A model generated the notes under the pieces. That model had not been told where the DNA came from and made no database searches. It saw only the letters and a list, made by a program, of their open reading frames with translations. A DNA stretch of 64,000 bases from an uncultured Dorea sp. (GTDB lineage: Bacteria > Bacillota > Clostridia > Lachnospirales > Lachnospiraceae): the NCBI GenBank assembly GCA_910589275.1, contig CAJUTH010000006.1, forward strand, positions 47,140 to 111,139, read 5' to 3'. Shown here one piece after another: positions 42,426 through 50,446 of this stretch. Position 1 is the first letter of the stretch. Every line of letters begins with the position of its first letter. A program made the translations under genes and the position numbers.

Positions 42426-43190
42426 ATGTATTATGTAGGAATAGATATCGGCTCTACAGCCTCTAAGACGGCAGTCCGGGGAGACAAGGAGCTTATGTTT
42501 GTACTGCCCACAGGATGGAGCAGCAAGGAGACCACCATGACGATCCGGGAAAAGCTTCTTGCGGAGGGGATCGATACAGCCTCCGAGGACGTGCGGGTGG
42601 TGGCCACCGGATACGGCAGGATCGCCGTGGATTTTGCCGACCATGTGATCACGGAGATTACCTGCCATGCCAGAGGCGGCAGAGAGATGGCCGGGGACGA
42701 CTGCACAATTATCGATGTGGGCGGACAGGATACCAAGGTGATACTGGTTTCCGGCGGCATGGTTCAGGACTTCCTGATGAACGATAAGTGCTCGGCAGGA
42801 ACCGGGAAATTCTTAGAGATTATGGCAAACCGGCTGGGAGTGACCATACAGGAGCTGTTTGACATGGCCGGGACCGGAGATGTGCTGTCGATCAGCTCCC
42901 TCTGCACGGTTTTCGCAGAGTCCGAGGTGATCAATTACATCGGCGAGGGCAAGAAGCGCGAGGATATCGCCGCCGGAGTGGTGGATTCTGTAGCTGCGAA
43001 GGTGGCGCAGCTTGCGGGAAGAAAGAATTTGTCGGAGCGGATCATCCTTACCGGGGGACTCAGCAACAGCGCGTACTTTACCGAGATCCTTTCCCGGAAG
43101 CTGGGAAAGAAGGTGGAGCCTACGGCGGACGGCAGGTTTGCCGGGGCGATCGGAGCGGCGCTTCTGGCTGAGGAAAAGAAAAAGAGATAA
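42426..43190 (+). CDS. Activator of 2-hydroxyacyl-CoA dehydratase (HgdC/YjiL-like ATPase)
   Basis: 254-aa homodimeric ASKHA-fold ATPase that injects an electron into its partner using ATP. Nucleotide-binding motifs: GIDIGSTASKTA at residues 5-16, DVGGQDTK near 98, and GGLSNSAYF near 216. The cluster Cys ligands are in MNDKCSAGTGKFLE near 122 and SLCTVFAESEV near 160. The activase bridges one [4Fe-4S] between subunits. RBS AAAGGAG. Its partner is encoded two genes upstream. Confidence 0.92.
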   Translation: MYYVGIDIGSTASKTAVRGDKELMFVLPTGWSSKETTMTIREKLLAEGIDTASEDVRVVATGYGRIAVDFADHVITEITCHARGGREMAGDDCTIIDVGGQDTKVILVSGGMVQDFLMNDKCSAGTGKFLEIMANRLGVTIQELFDMAGTGDVLSISSLCTVFAESEVINYIGEGKKREDIAAGVVDSVAAKVAQLAGRKNLSERIILTGGLSNSAYFTEILSRKLGKKVEPTADGRFAGAIGAALLAEEKKKR

Positions 43191-43270
43191 AGATGAGAGT
43201 TTATCTTTGTGAATAATAGACAAAAACCAATAGGAGAAATTGGGGATAATCATGAAAGTGAAAAAAGTTC

Positions 43271-43307
43271 TTGTAAATTATATAAGCAGAGGCTATAATG
43301 ACAACGT
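43271..43307 (+). promoter_or_regulatory. lacI promoter with half operator (autoregulation)
   Basis: TTGTAA (43271-43276), 17-bp spacer, TATAAT (43294-43299). It is directly followed by ATGACAACGT (43298-43307), the left half of the operators in front of the target operon. The right half is degenerate (AGGACA). Binding here would sit on the transcription start. Confidence 0.75.
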
Positions 43308-43327
43308 AGGACAAAGAGGTGAAACCA

Positions 43328-44329
43328 GTGGGAAATGTTACAATTGTTGATATAGCCAATGCATGCGGAGTATCCATTAAATCAGTCTCCCGGGTATTAA
43401 ATAACAGTCCGAATGTGAGTGATTCCATGAGGGAGAAAGTTATGAATACCATTAAGGAGCAGGGCTATCAGGTTAACATGCTTGCCCGGGGTCTGAAAGG
43501 AAGCCGGACCAACATTATTGTTGTATTTGCAGAGCGCCACCACGAGGAACATCTAAGCATCTGGCATACAATTATGCTGAAGCATTTGTTTACTTATGCC
43601 AAGAAGCAGTCCATGAAGGTTGTTCTTTCTCCTTCTAGCAGCGAGCGGTTTGAGGAAGACGAGACCGATGGTTTTTATCTGATCGCAAGCGGTATCGCTG
43701 ATGGGGCGATTCTGCTGGAGAACATAGTAGAGGATGCAAGGGTGGATTATTTTGAGAACCACAATATTCCTTACGTAGTATTCGGAGAGCCGGTTAATCC
43801 GGAGGTTCCTTCTGTGAGTTTGGATAATTTCGACGTAGGCTACCGAGGCGGAGCATACCTTGCCGATAAAGGATTTGAAAAGATTGTTCTGTTTATCGGC
43901 GAGAAGAAATTCTTGTCTACCCACAATAGAATCAAGGGCTTTGAGACGGCGATGAAAGAGCGGGGGAAGCAGTATTATGTGTTTTCCGGGATTGATACCG
44001 TAGAGAAGGCATATCGGAAGGCCAAGGAGGTATTAGATTCCCACGATGCAGAGGCATTCTTTGTATCCGGCGACGAGAGAGCGCTTGGCGTTTACCGGGC
44101 AATTTACGAGAAGGGGCTTACAATACCGGAGGACATTGCGGTTTTGGGAATTGATAATATCACGCTGGGGAATTATTATTATCCTCCGATTTCTACCATA
44201 GAACAGGATTTTGAGATACTCGCAAAGACTTGTATTGATTATCTGATGAACAAAATCGAGAATCCGGATAATACGGATAAGCAGGTATTTAAGTTTTCCT
44301 GCAGCGTGAAGGAACGGCAGTCTACATGA
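43328..44329 (+). CDS. LacI-family regulator of the ycj-type operon (YcjW-like)
   Basis: 333-aa repressor. The N-terminal helix-turn-helix reads VTIVDIANACGVSIKSVSRVL at residues 4-24, and the hinge/minor-groove helix follows at MLARGLKGSRTNII. The periplasmic-binding-protein-like effector domain has AEAFFVSGDERALGVYRAI and GIDNITLGNYYYPPISTIEQ. The GTG at 43328 is 7 nt after AGAGG. It is transcribed toward the target operon as a separate unit. Two perfect TGACAACGTTGTCA-type sites precede the operon and a half-site overlaps its own promoter. Confidence 0.88.
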   Translation: MGNVTIVDIANACGVSIKSVSRVLNNSPNVSDSMREKVMNTIKEQGYQVNMLARGLKGSRTNIIVVFAERHHEEHLSIWHTIMLKHLFTYAKKQSMKVVLSPSSSERFEEDETDGFYLIASGIADGAILLENIVEDARVDYFENHNIPYVVFGEPVNPEVPSVSLDNFDVGYRGGAYLADKGFEKIVLFIGEKKFLSTHNRIKGFETAMKERGKQYYVFSGIDTVEKAYRKAKEVLDSHDAEAFFVSGDERALGVYRAIYEKGLTIPEDIAVLGIDNITLGNYYYPPISTIEQDFEILAKTCIDYLMNKIENPDNTDKQVFKFSCSVKERQST

Positions 44330-44367
44330 CCGCGTTTGACTTAGGACAGACGGGAGAAATAAAACGG

Positions 44368-44403
44368 GTTACTATGATCGGCTCCTAAGCCGTGATTAGT
44401 AAC
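44368..44403 (+). other. Strong hairpin between lacI and the sugar operon
   Basis: GTTACT (44368-44373) pairs with AGTAAC (44398-44403). The stem is extended inside by ATC/GAT and CGGCT/AGCCG around a CCTA-type loop. It is not followed by a T-run, so it is a weak terminator or a regulatory structure. Confidence 0.5.
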
Positions 44404-44442
44404 TAAAACGGTATAGTGACATAGTGTTTTTCAGAATGTTGC

Positions 44443-44508
44443 TATAATGTTTTTATAAGACAACGTTGTCATATATATTTTTTTGTCACTTATGACAACG
44501 TTGTCATA
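44443..44508 (+). promoter_or_regulatory. Promoter and two LacI-type operators of the ycj-type operon
   Basis: Extended -10 TGCTATAAT ends at 44448. Operator 1 is AGACAACGTTGTCA (44458-44471), overlapping or just after the start site. Operator 2 is the perfect 18-bp palindrome TATGACAACGTTGTCATA (44491-44508), centred 35 bp further, directly before the GGAG ribosome binding site. The repressor would block initiation or early elongation. Confidence 0.88.
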
Positions 44509-44520
44509 AAGGAGATACAT

Positions 44521-46215
44521 ATGAAAAAAGAACTAAAAGAAAAAATAGAGAATAGACTGAAGATTATTTACAATGACAGCAAAAAGGAGCGGGAGGCGGC
44601 AGAGAAGCTGGAGGAATATCTGTCTGAATACGGGGAAAAAGATGAAAAAAATACCGGCCTTTCCGAGAGGGACAGTATTCTCATTACCTATGGGGATACC
44701 ATTTTTGAGGAAGGGACTCCGGGGCTAGAGAGTCTTGGAAAATTTCTTGAGAGGTTTGTGGGGAATGCAATAGAAAGTATCCATCTGCTCCCTATGTATC
44801 CGTATACCTCAGACGATGGATTTTCGGTGACGGATTACCGGGAGATTAACCCGGAACTGGGGACGTGGGAGCATATCCGGGAGTTGTCCGGAAGCTACGG
44901 GCTGATGTTTGACGCGGTGATCAATCATATTTCCAAAAGCAGCGCATGGTTTCAGGGATACCTGCAGAATCGGGAACCATACAGGGATTATTTTATTACC
45001 TGCGATCCAAAGGCTGATTACAGTGCGGTTACCAGACCGAGGGCGCTGCCCCTTCTTACGAAATTTGATACGGCGTCTGGTGAGAAGTATCTTTGGACAA
45101 CGTTCAGTGAGGATCAGATAGATTTGAATTTTGGATGTCCGGAACTTCTGGCAGAGATTATGGAACTTCTGGTGTTTTACGGAAACCATGGGGCAAAGTT
45201 TATCCGCCTTGACGCGGTGGGATTTATGTGGAAGGAGCTTGGTACGTCTTGTATGCATCTTCCCCAGACCCATGAGATGATTAAGCTTGCGAAGGATATT
45301 CTCAAGGTATACGCGCCGGATACAAGGATTATTACGGAGACGAATGTGCCGCATAAGGATAACATCCGCTATTTTGGACAACATGGAGATGAGGCGGATC
45401 TTGTTTATCAGTTTCCGCTGCCGCCGCTCGTGATGCATACCTTTCTGACCGGGAATGCAGAGGCGGTTTCCGACTGGCTTGAAGGGCTGGAATTTCCAGA
45501 AGGGGGAGTTTCGTATTTTAACTTCTTAAGTTCCCATGACGGAATAGGAATTCGTCCGGCGCAAGGGCTTTTGACGGAAAAAGAGCAGGAAAATCTTGTA
45601 GAAGCGGCCCTGAGACATGGAGGAGAAGTATCCTATAAAGATAATGGGGATGGAACGAAGAGTCCTTATGAGTTAAACATTAGTTATCAGGACGCGCTGG
45701 CAGGTCCGGAGGCATCCGATGAGGAACGGATTGGGAAATTTCTTGCGGCCGAGACTTTGCTTTTGTCTCTGCGGGGGGTTCCGGGAATCTATATCCACAG
45801 TCTTCTGGGCTCTAGAAACGACTATTATGGAAAGGCTGTTTCCGGGATTCCCAGAAGGATTAACAGGGAGCATCTTCCCTTTGACTATCTGGAAAAGATG
45901 CTGACAGAGGATACCAACCGAAAGAGGATTTTCGATGCGGTGCTTGCAAGGCTTGGTATCCGGAGAGGAGAAAGCGCATTTTCCCCGGAGGCAGTACAGC
46001 AGGTAAAAAGACTCTGTCCGGAGATACTTGCATTTGTGAGGGGGAATGAGTGTACAGGAGAAAGAATCCATGTGCTGATTAACGTTTCCGGGTCGCCGCA
46101 GGAGGCCGCTTATGAAGAATTGAAAGGCCGGGAGCTGATAAGAGGCGGAATGGTTTTGGGCAGAATCCGGTTAGACCCATGGGAATGCGCGTGGGTGAAA
46201 GAAGAGCGATTGTAA
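44521..46215 (+). CDS. GH13_18 glycoside phosphorylase (sucrose / glucosylglycerate phosphorylase-like, YcjM-like)
   Basis: 564-aa retaining alpha-glucoside phosphorylase of GH13 subfamily 18. (beta/alpha)8 features: MYPYTSDDGFSVTDYREINP near 94, DAVINHISKSS, the nucleophile Asp in FIRLDAVGF near 230, the acid/base Glu in IITETNVPHK near 273, and SSHDGIGIRPAQG near 340. GH13_18 includes sucrose, sucrose-6-phosphate, glucosylglycerol and glucosylglycerate phosphorylases. The gene order beside it equals E. coli ycj, where YcjM is a glucosylglycerate phosphorylase. The substrate here is therefore probably glucosylglycerate or a similar alpha-glucoside, but this is not proven. First gene of the LacI-controlled operon. 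Confidence 0.85.
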   Translation: MKKELKEKIENRLKIIYNDSKKEREAAEKLEEYLSEYGEKDEKNTGLSERDSILITYGDTIFEEGTPGLESLGKFLERFVGNAIESIHLLPMYPYTSDDGFSVTDYREINPELGTWEHIRELSGSYGLMFDAVINHISKSSAWFQGYLQNREPYRDYFITCDPKADYSAVTRPRALPLLTKFDTASGEKYLWTTFSEDQIDLNFGCPELLAEIMELLVFYGNHGAKFIRLDAVGFMWKELGTSCMHLPQTHEMIKLAKDILKVYAPDTRIITETNVPHKDNIRYFGQHGDEADLVYQFPLPPLVMHTFLTGNAEAVSDWLEGLEFPEGGVSYFNFLSSHDGIGIRPAQGLLTEKEQENLVEAALRHGGEVSYKDNGDGTKSPYELNISYQDALAGPEASDEERIGKFLAAETLLLSLRGVPGIYIHSLLGSRNDYYGKAVSGIPRRINREHLPFDYLEKMLTEDTNRKRIFDAVLARLGIRRGESAFSPEAVQQVKRLCPEILAFVRGNECTGERIHVLINVSGSPQEAAYEELKGRELIRGGMVLGRIRLDPWECAWVKEERL

Positions 46216-46267
46216 CAGAGAAGCATTTCCTGTTAACAATAAATAAAGAAAAGAGGAGAGAAAGGTT

Positions 46268-47575
46268 ATGAAGAAAAAGTTTATATGTTCACTGTTGGTT
46301 GCGGCAATGACGGTATCCATGGCGGCAGGCTGCGGACAGAAGGAAGAAAAGAATTCTTCTGAAGATGGGAAGGTGCATATTCAGTTTATGCATATGCAGG
46401 TAGAGCAGGAGAGGCAGGATGTGGTGCAGTCCATCATTGACGATTTCCAGAAGGAGAATCCGGATATTGTGGTTGAGCCGATTCCGGTCAACGAGGATGA
46501 TTACGATGCAAAGATCGCTACTCAGGGCGGAAACGGCGAGCTGGCGGCAGTGGTAGAGTACAGCCAGGATCAGGCGAAAACCAGCGTTGCGAACCAGTTT
46601 ACCAGTGTAGACGCAGTAAAAGAAGTTATTGAAGGGAAAGGCTTGGATGAGTTCTATGAAGGCGCCCTGAATGTAACAAAGACAGAAGATGGCGAGAGCT
46701 ATGTAGGCGTTCCGATCAGTAGCTGGGTACAGGGAATCTGGGTAAATACTGAAATGCTGAAAGAAAAGCAAATGGAGGTTCCAACTAATTGGGACGAGGT
46801 TCTGGAGGTTGCCAAAGCTTTCTATGATCCGGACAACAGAATGTACGGTATTGCGCTTCCGACATCAGACAGCGCGTTTACTGAGCAGGTATTTTCACAG
46901 TTTGCAATTTCCAACGGCGCAAATGTATTTGACGGCGACAAGAACGTAACCGTAAATACGCCGGAGATGAAGGAAGCCCTTGAGTATTATACAGAACTGG
47001 CTTCTTACTCCATGCCGGGTTCCACAGAGGTTGCAGATGTCAACGATGCTTTTGTAGGAAAGAATGCGCCGATGGCTATGTACTCTACCTATATTCTTGG
47101 CAATGTAAAGGATGCGGGTTTTGCAGACGACCTGACGCTGGTTCTTCCGAATAAGAAGCAGGAGGCGGCTTACGGATGTATCATCGTTCTGGGAATCGCG
47201 GAAGGGATGAGCGAGGAAGAAACAGAAGCGGCAAAGAAATTCGTAAGCTATATGCTGGAAGACGAAGCGAATGTTAAGTGGCTGAATATGGCTCCCGGCG
47301 GAGTACAGCCGGTACTAAAATCGGTAGATGAAATGCCGGAATATACAGAGTTAGAAGCAAGAACCGCTTATGTCCATATGAATGATGCGATTGCTAACGC
47401 AGTGGAGAACCTTCAGTTGTTCGGCGCTGTTGACGGAAAGAATTTTACAGAGATGGGCGATGTGACGAATACCGGAGCAATCAGCAAGATGGTAAATAAT
47501 GCGGTAGTACAGCAGGCGGACATTGATTCAGAACTTGAGGCTGCCCAGAGCGCAGTAGAGGGTCTGATGAAATAG
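46268..47575 (+). CDS. ABC sugar transporter, substrate-binding lipoprotein (YcjN-like)
   Basis: 435-aa CUT1-type solute-binding protein. Signal peptide MKKKFICSLLVAAMTVSMAA is followed by the lipobox Cys in AAGCGQKEE (Cys near residue 22), so Lgt/LspA anchor it to the outer face of the membrane. The Ser/Glu-rich linker is typical. MAMYSTYILGN and APGGVQPVL are type-1 extracellular-domain features. RBS AGAGGAGAG. It is followed by a stem-loop and the two permease genes. Confidence 0.92.
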   Translation: MKKKFICSLLVAAMTVSMAAGCGQKEEKNSSEDGKVHIQFMHMQVEQERQDVVQSIIDDFQKENPDIVVEPIPVNEDDYDAKIATQGGNGELAAVVEYSQDQAKTSVANQFTSVDAVKEVIEGKGLDEFYEGALNVTKTEDGESYVGVPISSWVQGIWVNTEMLKEKQMEVPTNWDEVLEVAKAFYDPDNRMYGIALPTSDSAFTEQVFSQFAISNGANVFDGDKNVTVNTPEMKEALEYYTELASYSMPGSTEVADVNDAFVGKNAPMAMYSTYILGNVKDAGFADDLTLVLPNKKQEAAYGCIIVLGIAEGMSEEETEAAKKFVSYMLEDEANVKWLNMAPGGVQPVLKSVDEMPEYTELEARTAYVHMNDAIANAVENLQLFGAVDGKNFTEMGDVTNTGAISKMVNNAVVQQADIDSELEAAQSAVEGLMK

Positions 47576-47588
47576 TAAATTCTATTGT

Positions 47589-47612
47589 GGGAGGAAGTTT
47601 TTTCTTCCTCCC
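47589..47612 (+). terminator. Intercistronic stem-loop between binding protein and permease genes
   Basis: GGGAGGAAG (47589-47597) pairs perfectly with CTTCCTCCC (47604-47612) around a six-T loop. No T-run follows, so it probably reduces but does not block read-through, and stabilises the upstream binding-protein message. Confidence 0.6.
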
Positions 47613-47632
47613 TGTTTATAAGGAAGATGGGC

Positions 47633-48520
47633 ATGAAAATAAAAGGAAAAAAACTGGGAGGAAGCGATACAAAATTTGCATATGCGCTTCTCTCCCCAAG
47701 CTTAATATTATTGGTTCTGCTGATCGGTTATCCTCTTATCTATAATATTGTAATTAGCTGTCAGGAAGTTCCATTGAATCCAAGGCTTCCTTCGAAATTT
47801 GTAGGATTGCAGAATTTTACAGAAGTTTTTACCGATCAGTCATTTTATAAATCGGTTCTGGTTACGCTGCTGTTTACAGCGGTAGTAACAATCATCAGTA
47901 CCGTACTGGGCCTTTTGACAGCGGTATTCTTAAACCGGTCCTTTGCGGGGAAGAAGCTGGTAAATTCCATTATCATTCTGTCTTATGTGGTTCCTTCCGT
48001 GTGTCTGATTTTTACATGGAGATATATGTTTAACAATATTTATGGAATTATCAATTATTTTGTGAAGGATGTATTTCATTTTGTAGATACGCCGCCCTTG
48101 TGGTTTGACAAACCGGCCAGCGCGTTTATTTTGGTAGCGATTTTTGCGATATGGAAATTCTTCCCTTATGCGTATATTTCATTTAACGCGATTCTGCAGT
48201 CCATGGACAATACGCTCTATGAGGCGGCGGATATCGACGGGGCAACTTCATGGGATAAATTTAAGGCGATTACTTACCCTGCGATCAAGCCTACGCTGGT
48301 TACGGTTGTGAGCCTGCGGACTATCTGGGTATTCTATATCTATACCGAGGTATATCTGCTGACGAAACAGGTGGACGTGCTGGGCGTATATCTGTATGAT
48401 ATGGCGTTTGCAACCCATGATTTCGGAAAAGCGGCGGCGATTTCCATTATCCTGTTTGTATTTATATTTGCGCTTATTATATTGATTAGAAAGAAGGTGC
48501 TGAGAGTTGAAGAAGAATAA
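47633..48520 (+). CDS. ABC sugar transporter permease (YcjO-like)
   Basis: 295-aa CUT1 MalF-type permease with six membrane segments. The first helix is LLSPSLILLVLLIGYPLIYNI, and the ATPase-contacting EAA loop reads EAADIDGATSWDKFKAITYP near residue 200. The ATG at 47633 has AAGGAAG 7 nt upstream. Its last 14 nt overlap the second permease gene. The cognate ATPase is not in the operon. Confidence 0.9.
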   Translation: MKIKGKKLGGSDTKFAYALLSPSLILLVLLIGYPLIYNIVISCQEVPLNPRLPSKFVGLQNFTEVFTDQSFYKSVLVTLLFTAVVTIISTVLGLLTAVFLNRSFAGKKLVNSIIILSYVVPSVCLIFTWRYMFNNIYGIINYFVKDVFHFVDTPPLWFDKPASAFILVAIFAIWKFFPYAYISFNAILQSMDNTLYEAADIDGATSWDKFKAITYPAIKPTLVTVVSLRTIWVFYIYTEVYLLTKQVDVLGVYLYDMAFATHDFGKAAAISIILFVFIFALIILIRKKVLRVEEE

Positions 48521-49349
48521 AAAAGCCCTGAAAGAGGCATGGTTTTATGCAAGAGTTATCCTGCTCGTGTTGGTGCTTTTGTTTCCCTTTATCATTATGC
48601 TCAGCATTTCTTTAAAGGGAACGGCGGAGACCATCGGCTATCCGCCGACCATTATTCCAAGAACATGGACAATGGAGCATTTTGTAGATATTTTTAACGC
48701 GAGAATATTTCCATTTGTCAAGTATATTAAGAACAGTCTGTATATTGCGTTGACGACTTCGATTGTCGCGGTGCTGCTTGGGATTTTAGGCGGATACGCG
48801 CTTTCCAGACTGAAATTTAAAGGGAAAAGCGCGGTCAGCGAGATGTTCTTTCTGGTATATATGTTTTCCGGTATCCTGCTGATCGTCCCTCTGTTTAAAA
48901 TGTTATCGGCAGTGGGCTTAAGTAACAGCAGGGAGGCGGTTATCATCTGTATGATCGTGCAGACTCTTCCTACGGCGATCTATATGACGAGAAGTTATTT
49001 TGATACGATTCCAAAGGAGTTAGAAGAGGCGGGAAAGGTAGACGGACTTAGTAAAATGGGGATTATCTTCCGGATTGTAGTACCCCTTTCTATGTCGGGA
49101 ATTATCTCGGTATTTGTATATGCCTTTATGATTGCGTGGAATGATGTATTATTTGCATCCATTTTTATCGATTCACCGGATCTGATGACAATACCGATCG
49201 GATTGAATTCATTGTTTAATACGCCGGATTATATCTGGGGACGCATGATGGCGGCTTCACTGGTAACGTCCCTGCCGATTGTCATTATGTATGGATTCAG
49301 CCAGCATTTAATCAGAAGCGGCAGCACAGACGGCGGCGTTAAAGGATAA
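48507..49349 (+). CDS. ABC sugar transporter permease (YcjP-like)
   Basis: 280-aa MalG-type permease with six membrane segments. The EAA loop is EEAGKVDGLSKMGIIFRIVV near residue 175. It starts at a TTG (48507) with AAGGTG 8 nt upstream, overlapping the end of the other permease; translational coupling explains the weak start. It ends FSQHLIRSGSTDGGVKG, typical of this family. Confidence 0.9.
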   Translation: MKKNKKALKEAWFYARVILLVLVLLFPFIIMLSISLKGTAETIGYPPTIIPRTWTMEHFVDIFNARIFPFVKYIKNSLYIALTTSIVAVLLGILGGYALSRLKFKGKSAVSEMFFLVYMFSGILLIVPLFKMLSAVGLSNSREAVIICMIVQTLPTAIYMTRSYFDTIPKELEEAGKVDGLSKMGIIFRIVVPLSMSGIISVFVYAFMIAWNDVLFASIFIDSPDLMTIPIGLNSLFNTPDYIWGRMMAASLVTSLPIVIMYGFSQHLIRSGSTDGGVKG

Positions 49350-49377
49350 GATTAAGAAGGACAAGGAGAGAGGCTTT

Positions 49378-50430
49378 ATGAAAAAATTAGTAGCAACAGC
49401 TCCAAGGACTGCGGAACTGAAAGAGTATGAGGACAGAGAGATTAACAGCAATGAAGTGAAGGTAAAGGTGGAATTTGCCGCGCCGAAGCACGGGACAGAG
49501 CTGGCGGATTTCCGAGGCACAACACCGTTTATTGATGGAAAATTTGACGAGGAGTGGAGAATTTTTACCGAAAGGAAGGCAGATGAACCGAGGGGAATCG
49601 AATTTGGAGATCTTCCTCTGGGAAATATGTTTGTGGGAACCATTGTAGAAAAAGGAAGCGCTGTGACAGAGTACGAGATCGGCGACAGGGTATGCTCCTA
49701 TGGGCCGATTAAGGAGACGCAGATCGTGAATGCGGTGGATAATTATAAGCTGCGGAAAATGAGCGGAGAAGCTTCCGCTAAAAATGCTGTGTGCTACGAC
49801 CCGGCACAATTTGCTTTGAGCGGGATTCGGGATGCGAATGTAAGGCCGGGAGACCGGGTGGCTGTGATCGGCTTAGGCGCGATCGGATTGATTGCGCTTC
49901 AGATTGCCGCAAAAATCGGCGCGTCAACGGTGATAGGGATTGATCCCATTGAAAAGAGGCGGGAGATCGCTATGAAAACCGGAGCGCATTATACTCTGGA
50001 TTCTACCGCCGGCGACGTGGGGATGGAAATGAAACGGCTGACCGGAAAACAAGGGGTGGACGTTATCATTGAAACCAGCGGGAATGTCTATGCGCTGCAG
50101 TCTGCCTTAAAAGGTCTTGCTTATCATGGAACGATCGCCTATGTGGCGTTTGCAAAGCCCTTTCCCGCAGGTCTGTGGCTTGGACAGGAAGCACATTTTA
50201 ATTATGGGAAGATTATCTTTTCCCGTGCCTGCAGCGAACCGAACCCGGAATATCCACGTTGGAACCGGAAGCGGATCGAGGACGTGTGCTGGGAGCTTCT
50301 GATGAACGGATATCTGGACTGCGAGGAACTGATCGACCCGGTGGTGCCCTTTGCTGAATGTGCGGAAGGGTTCTGCGAGTATGTGGACAGGCATCCGGAA
50401 AAGAGTATAAAGATGGGCGTAGAATTTTAG
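49378..50430 (+). CDS. Zinc-type medium-chain dehydrogenase, 3-keto-glycoside forming (YcjQ-like)
   Basis: 350-aa MDR-superfamily dehydrogenase. The Rossmann fold has VAVIGLGAIGLIALQIAAKI near residue 161-180, with an acidic residue (GIDPIEKRR) suited to NAD(H). The usual catalytic Cys-x-SD zinc site is absent at the N-terminus, where PKHGTELADFRG occupies the equivalent position. In E. coli the YcjQ homologue oxidises D-gulosides at C3. Position and neighbours support the same here. RBS AAGGAGAG. Confidence 0.8.
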   Translation: MKKLVATAPRTAELKEYEDREINSNEVKVKVEFAAPKHGTELADFRGTTPFIDGKFDEEWRIFTERKADEPRGIEFGDLPLGNMFVGTIVEKGSAVTEYEIGDRVCSYGPIKETQIVNAVDNYKLRKMSGEASAKNAVCYDPAQFALSGIRDANVRPGDRVAVIGLGAIGLIALQIAAKIGASTVIGIDPIEKRREIAMKTGAHYTLDSTAGDVGMEMKRLTGKQGVDVIIETSGNVYALQSALKGLAYHGTIAYVAFAKPFPAGLWLGQEAHFNYGKIIFSRACSEPNPEYPRWNRKRIEDVCWELLMNGYLDCEELIDPVVPFAECAEGFCEYVDRHPEKSIKMGVEF

Positions 50431-50446
50431 CGGGAGGCGAGTATAG

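Noticed and set aside
40777..43190. Classical 2-hydroxyacyl-CoA dehydratase for amino-acid fermentation
   Set aside because: Only one D-component subunit is present, and there is no CoA-transferase or acyl-CoA dehydrogenase nearby.
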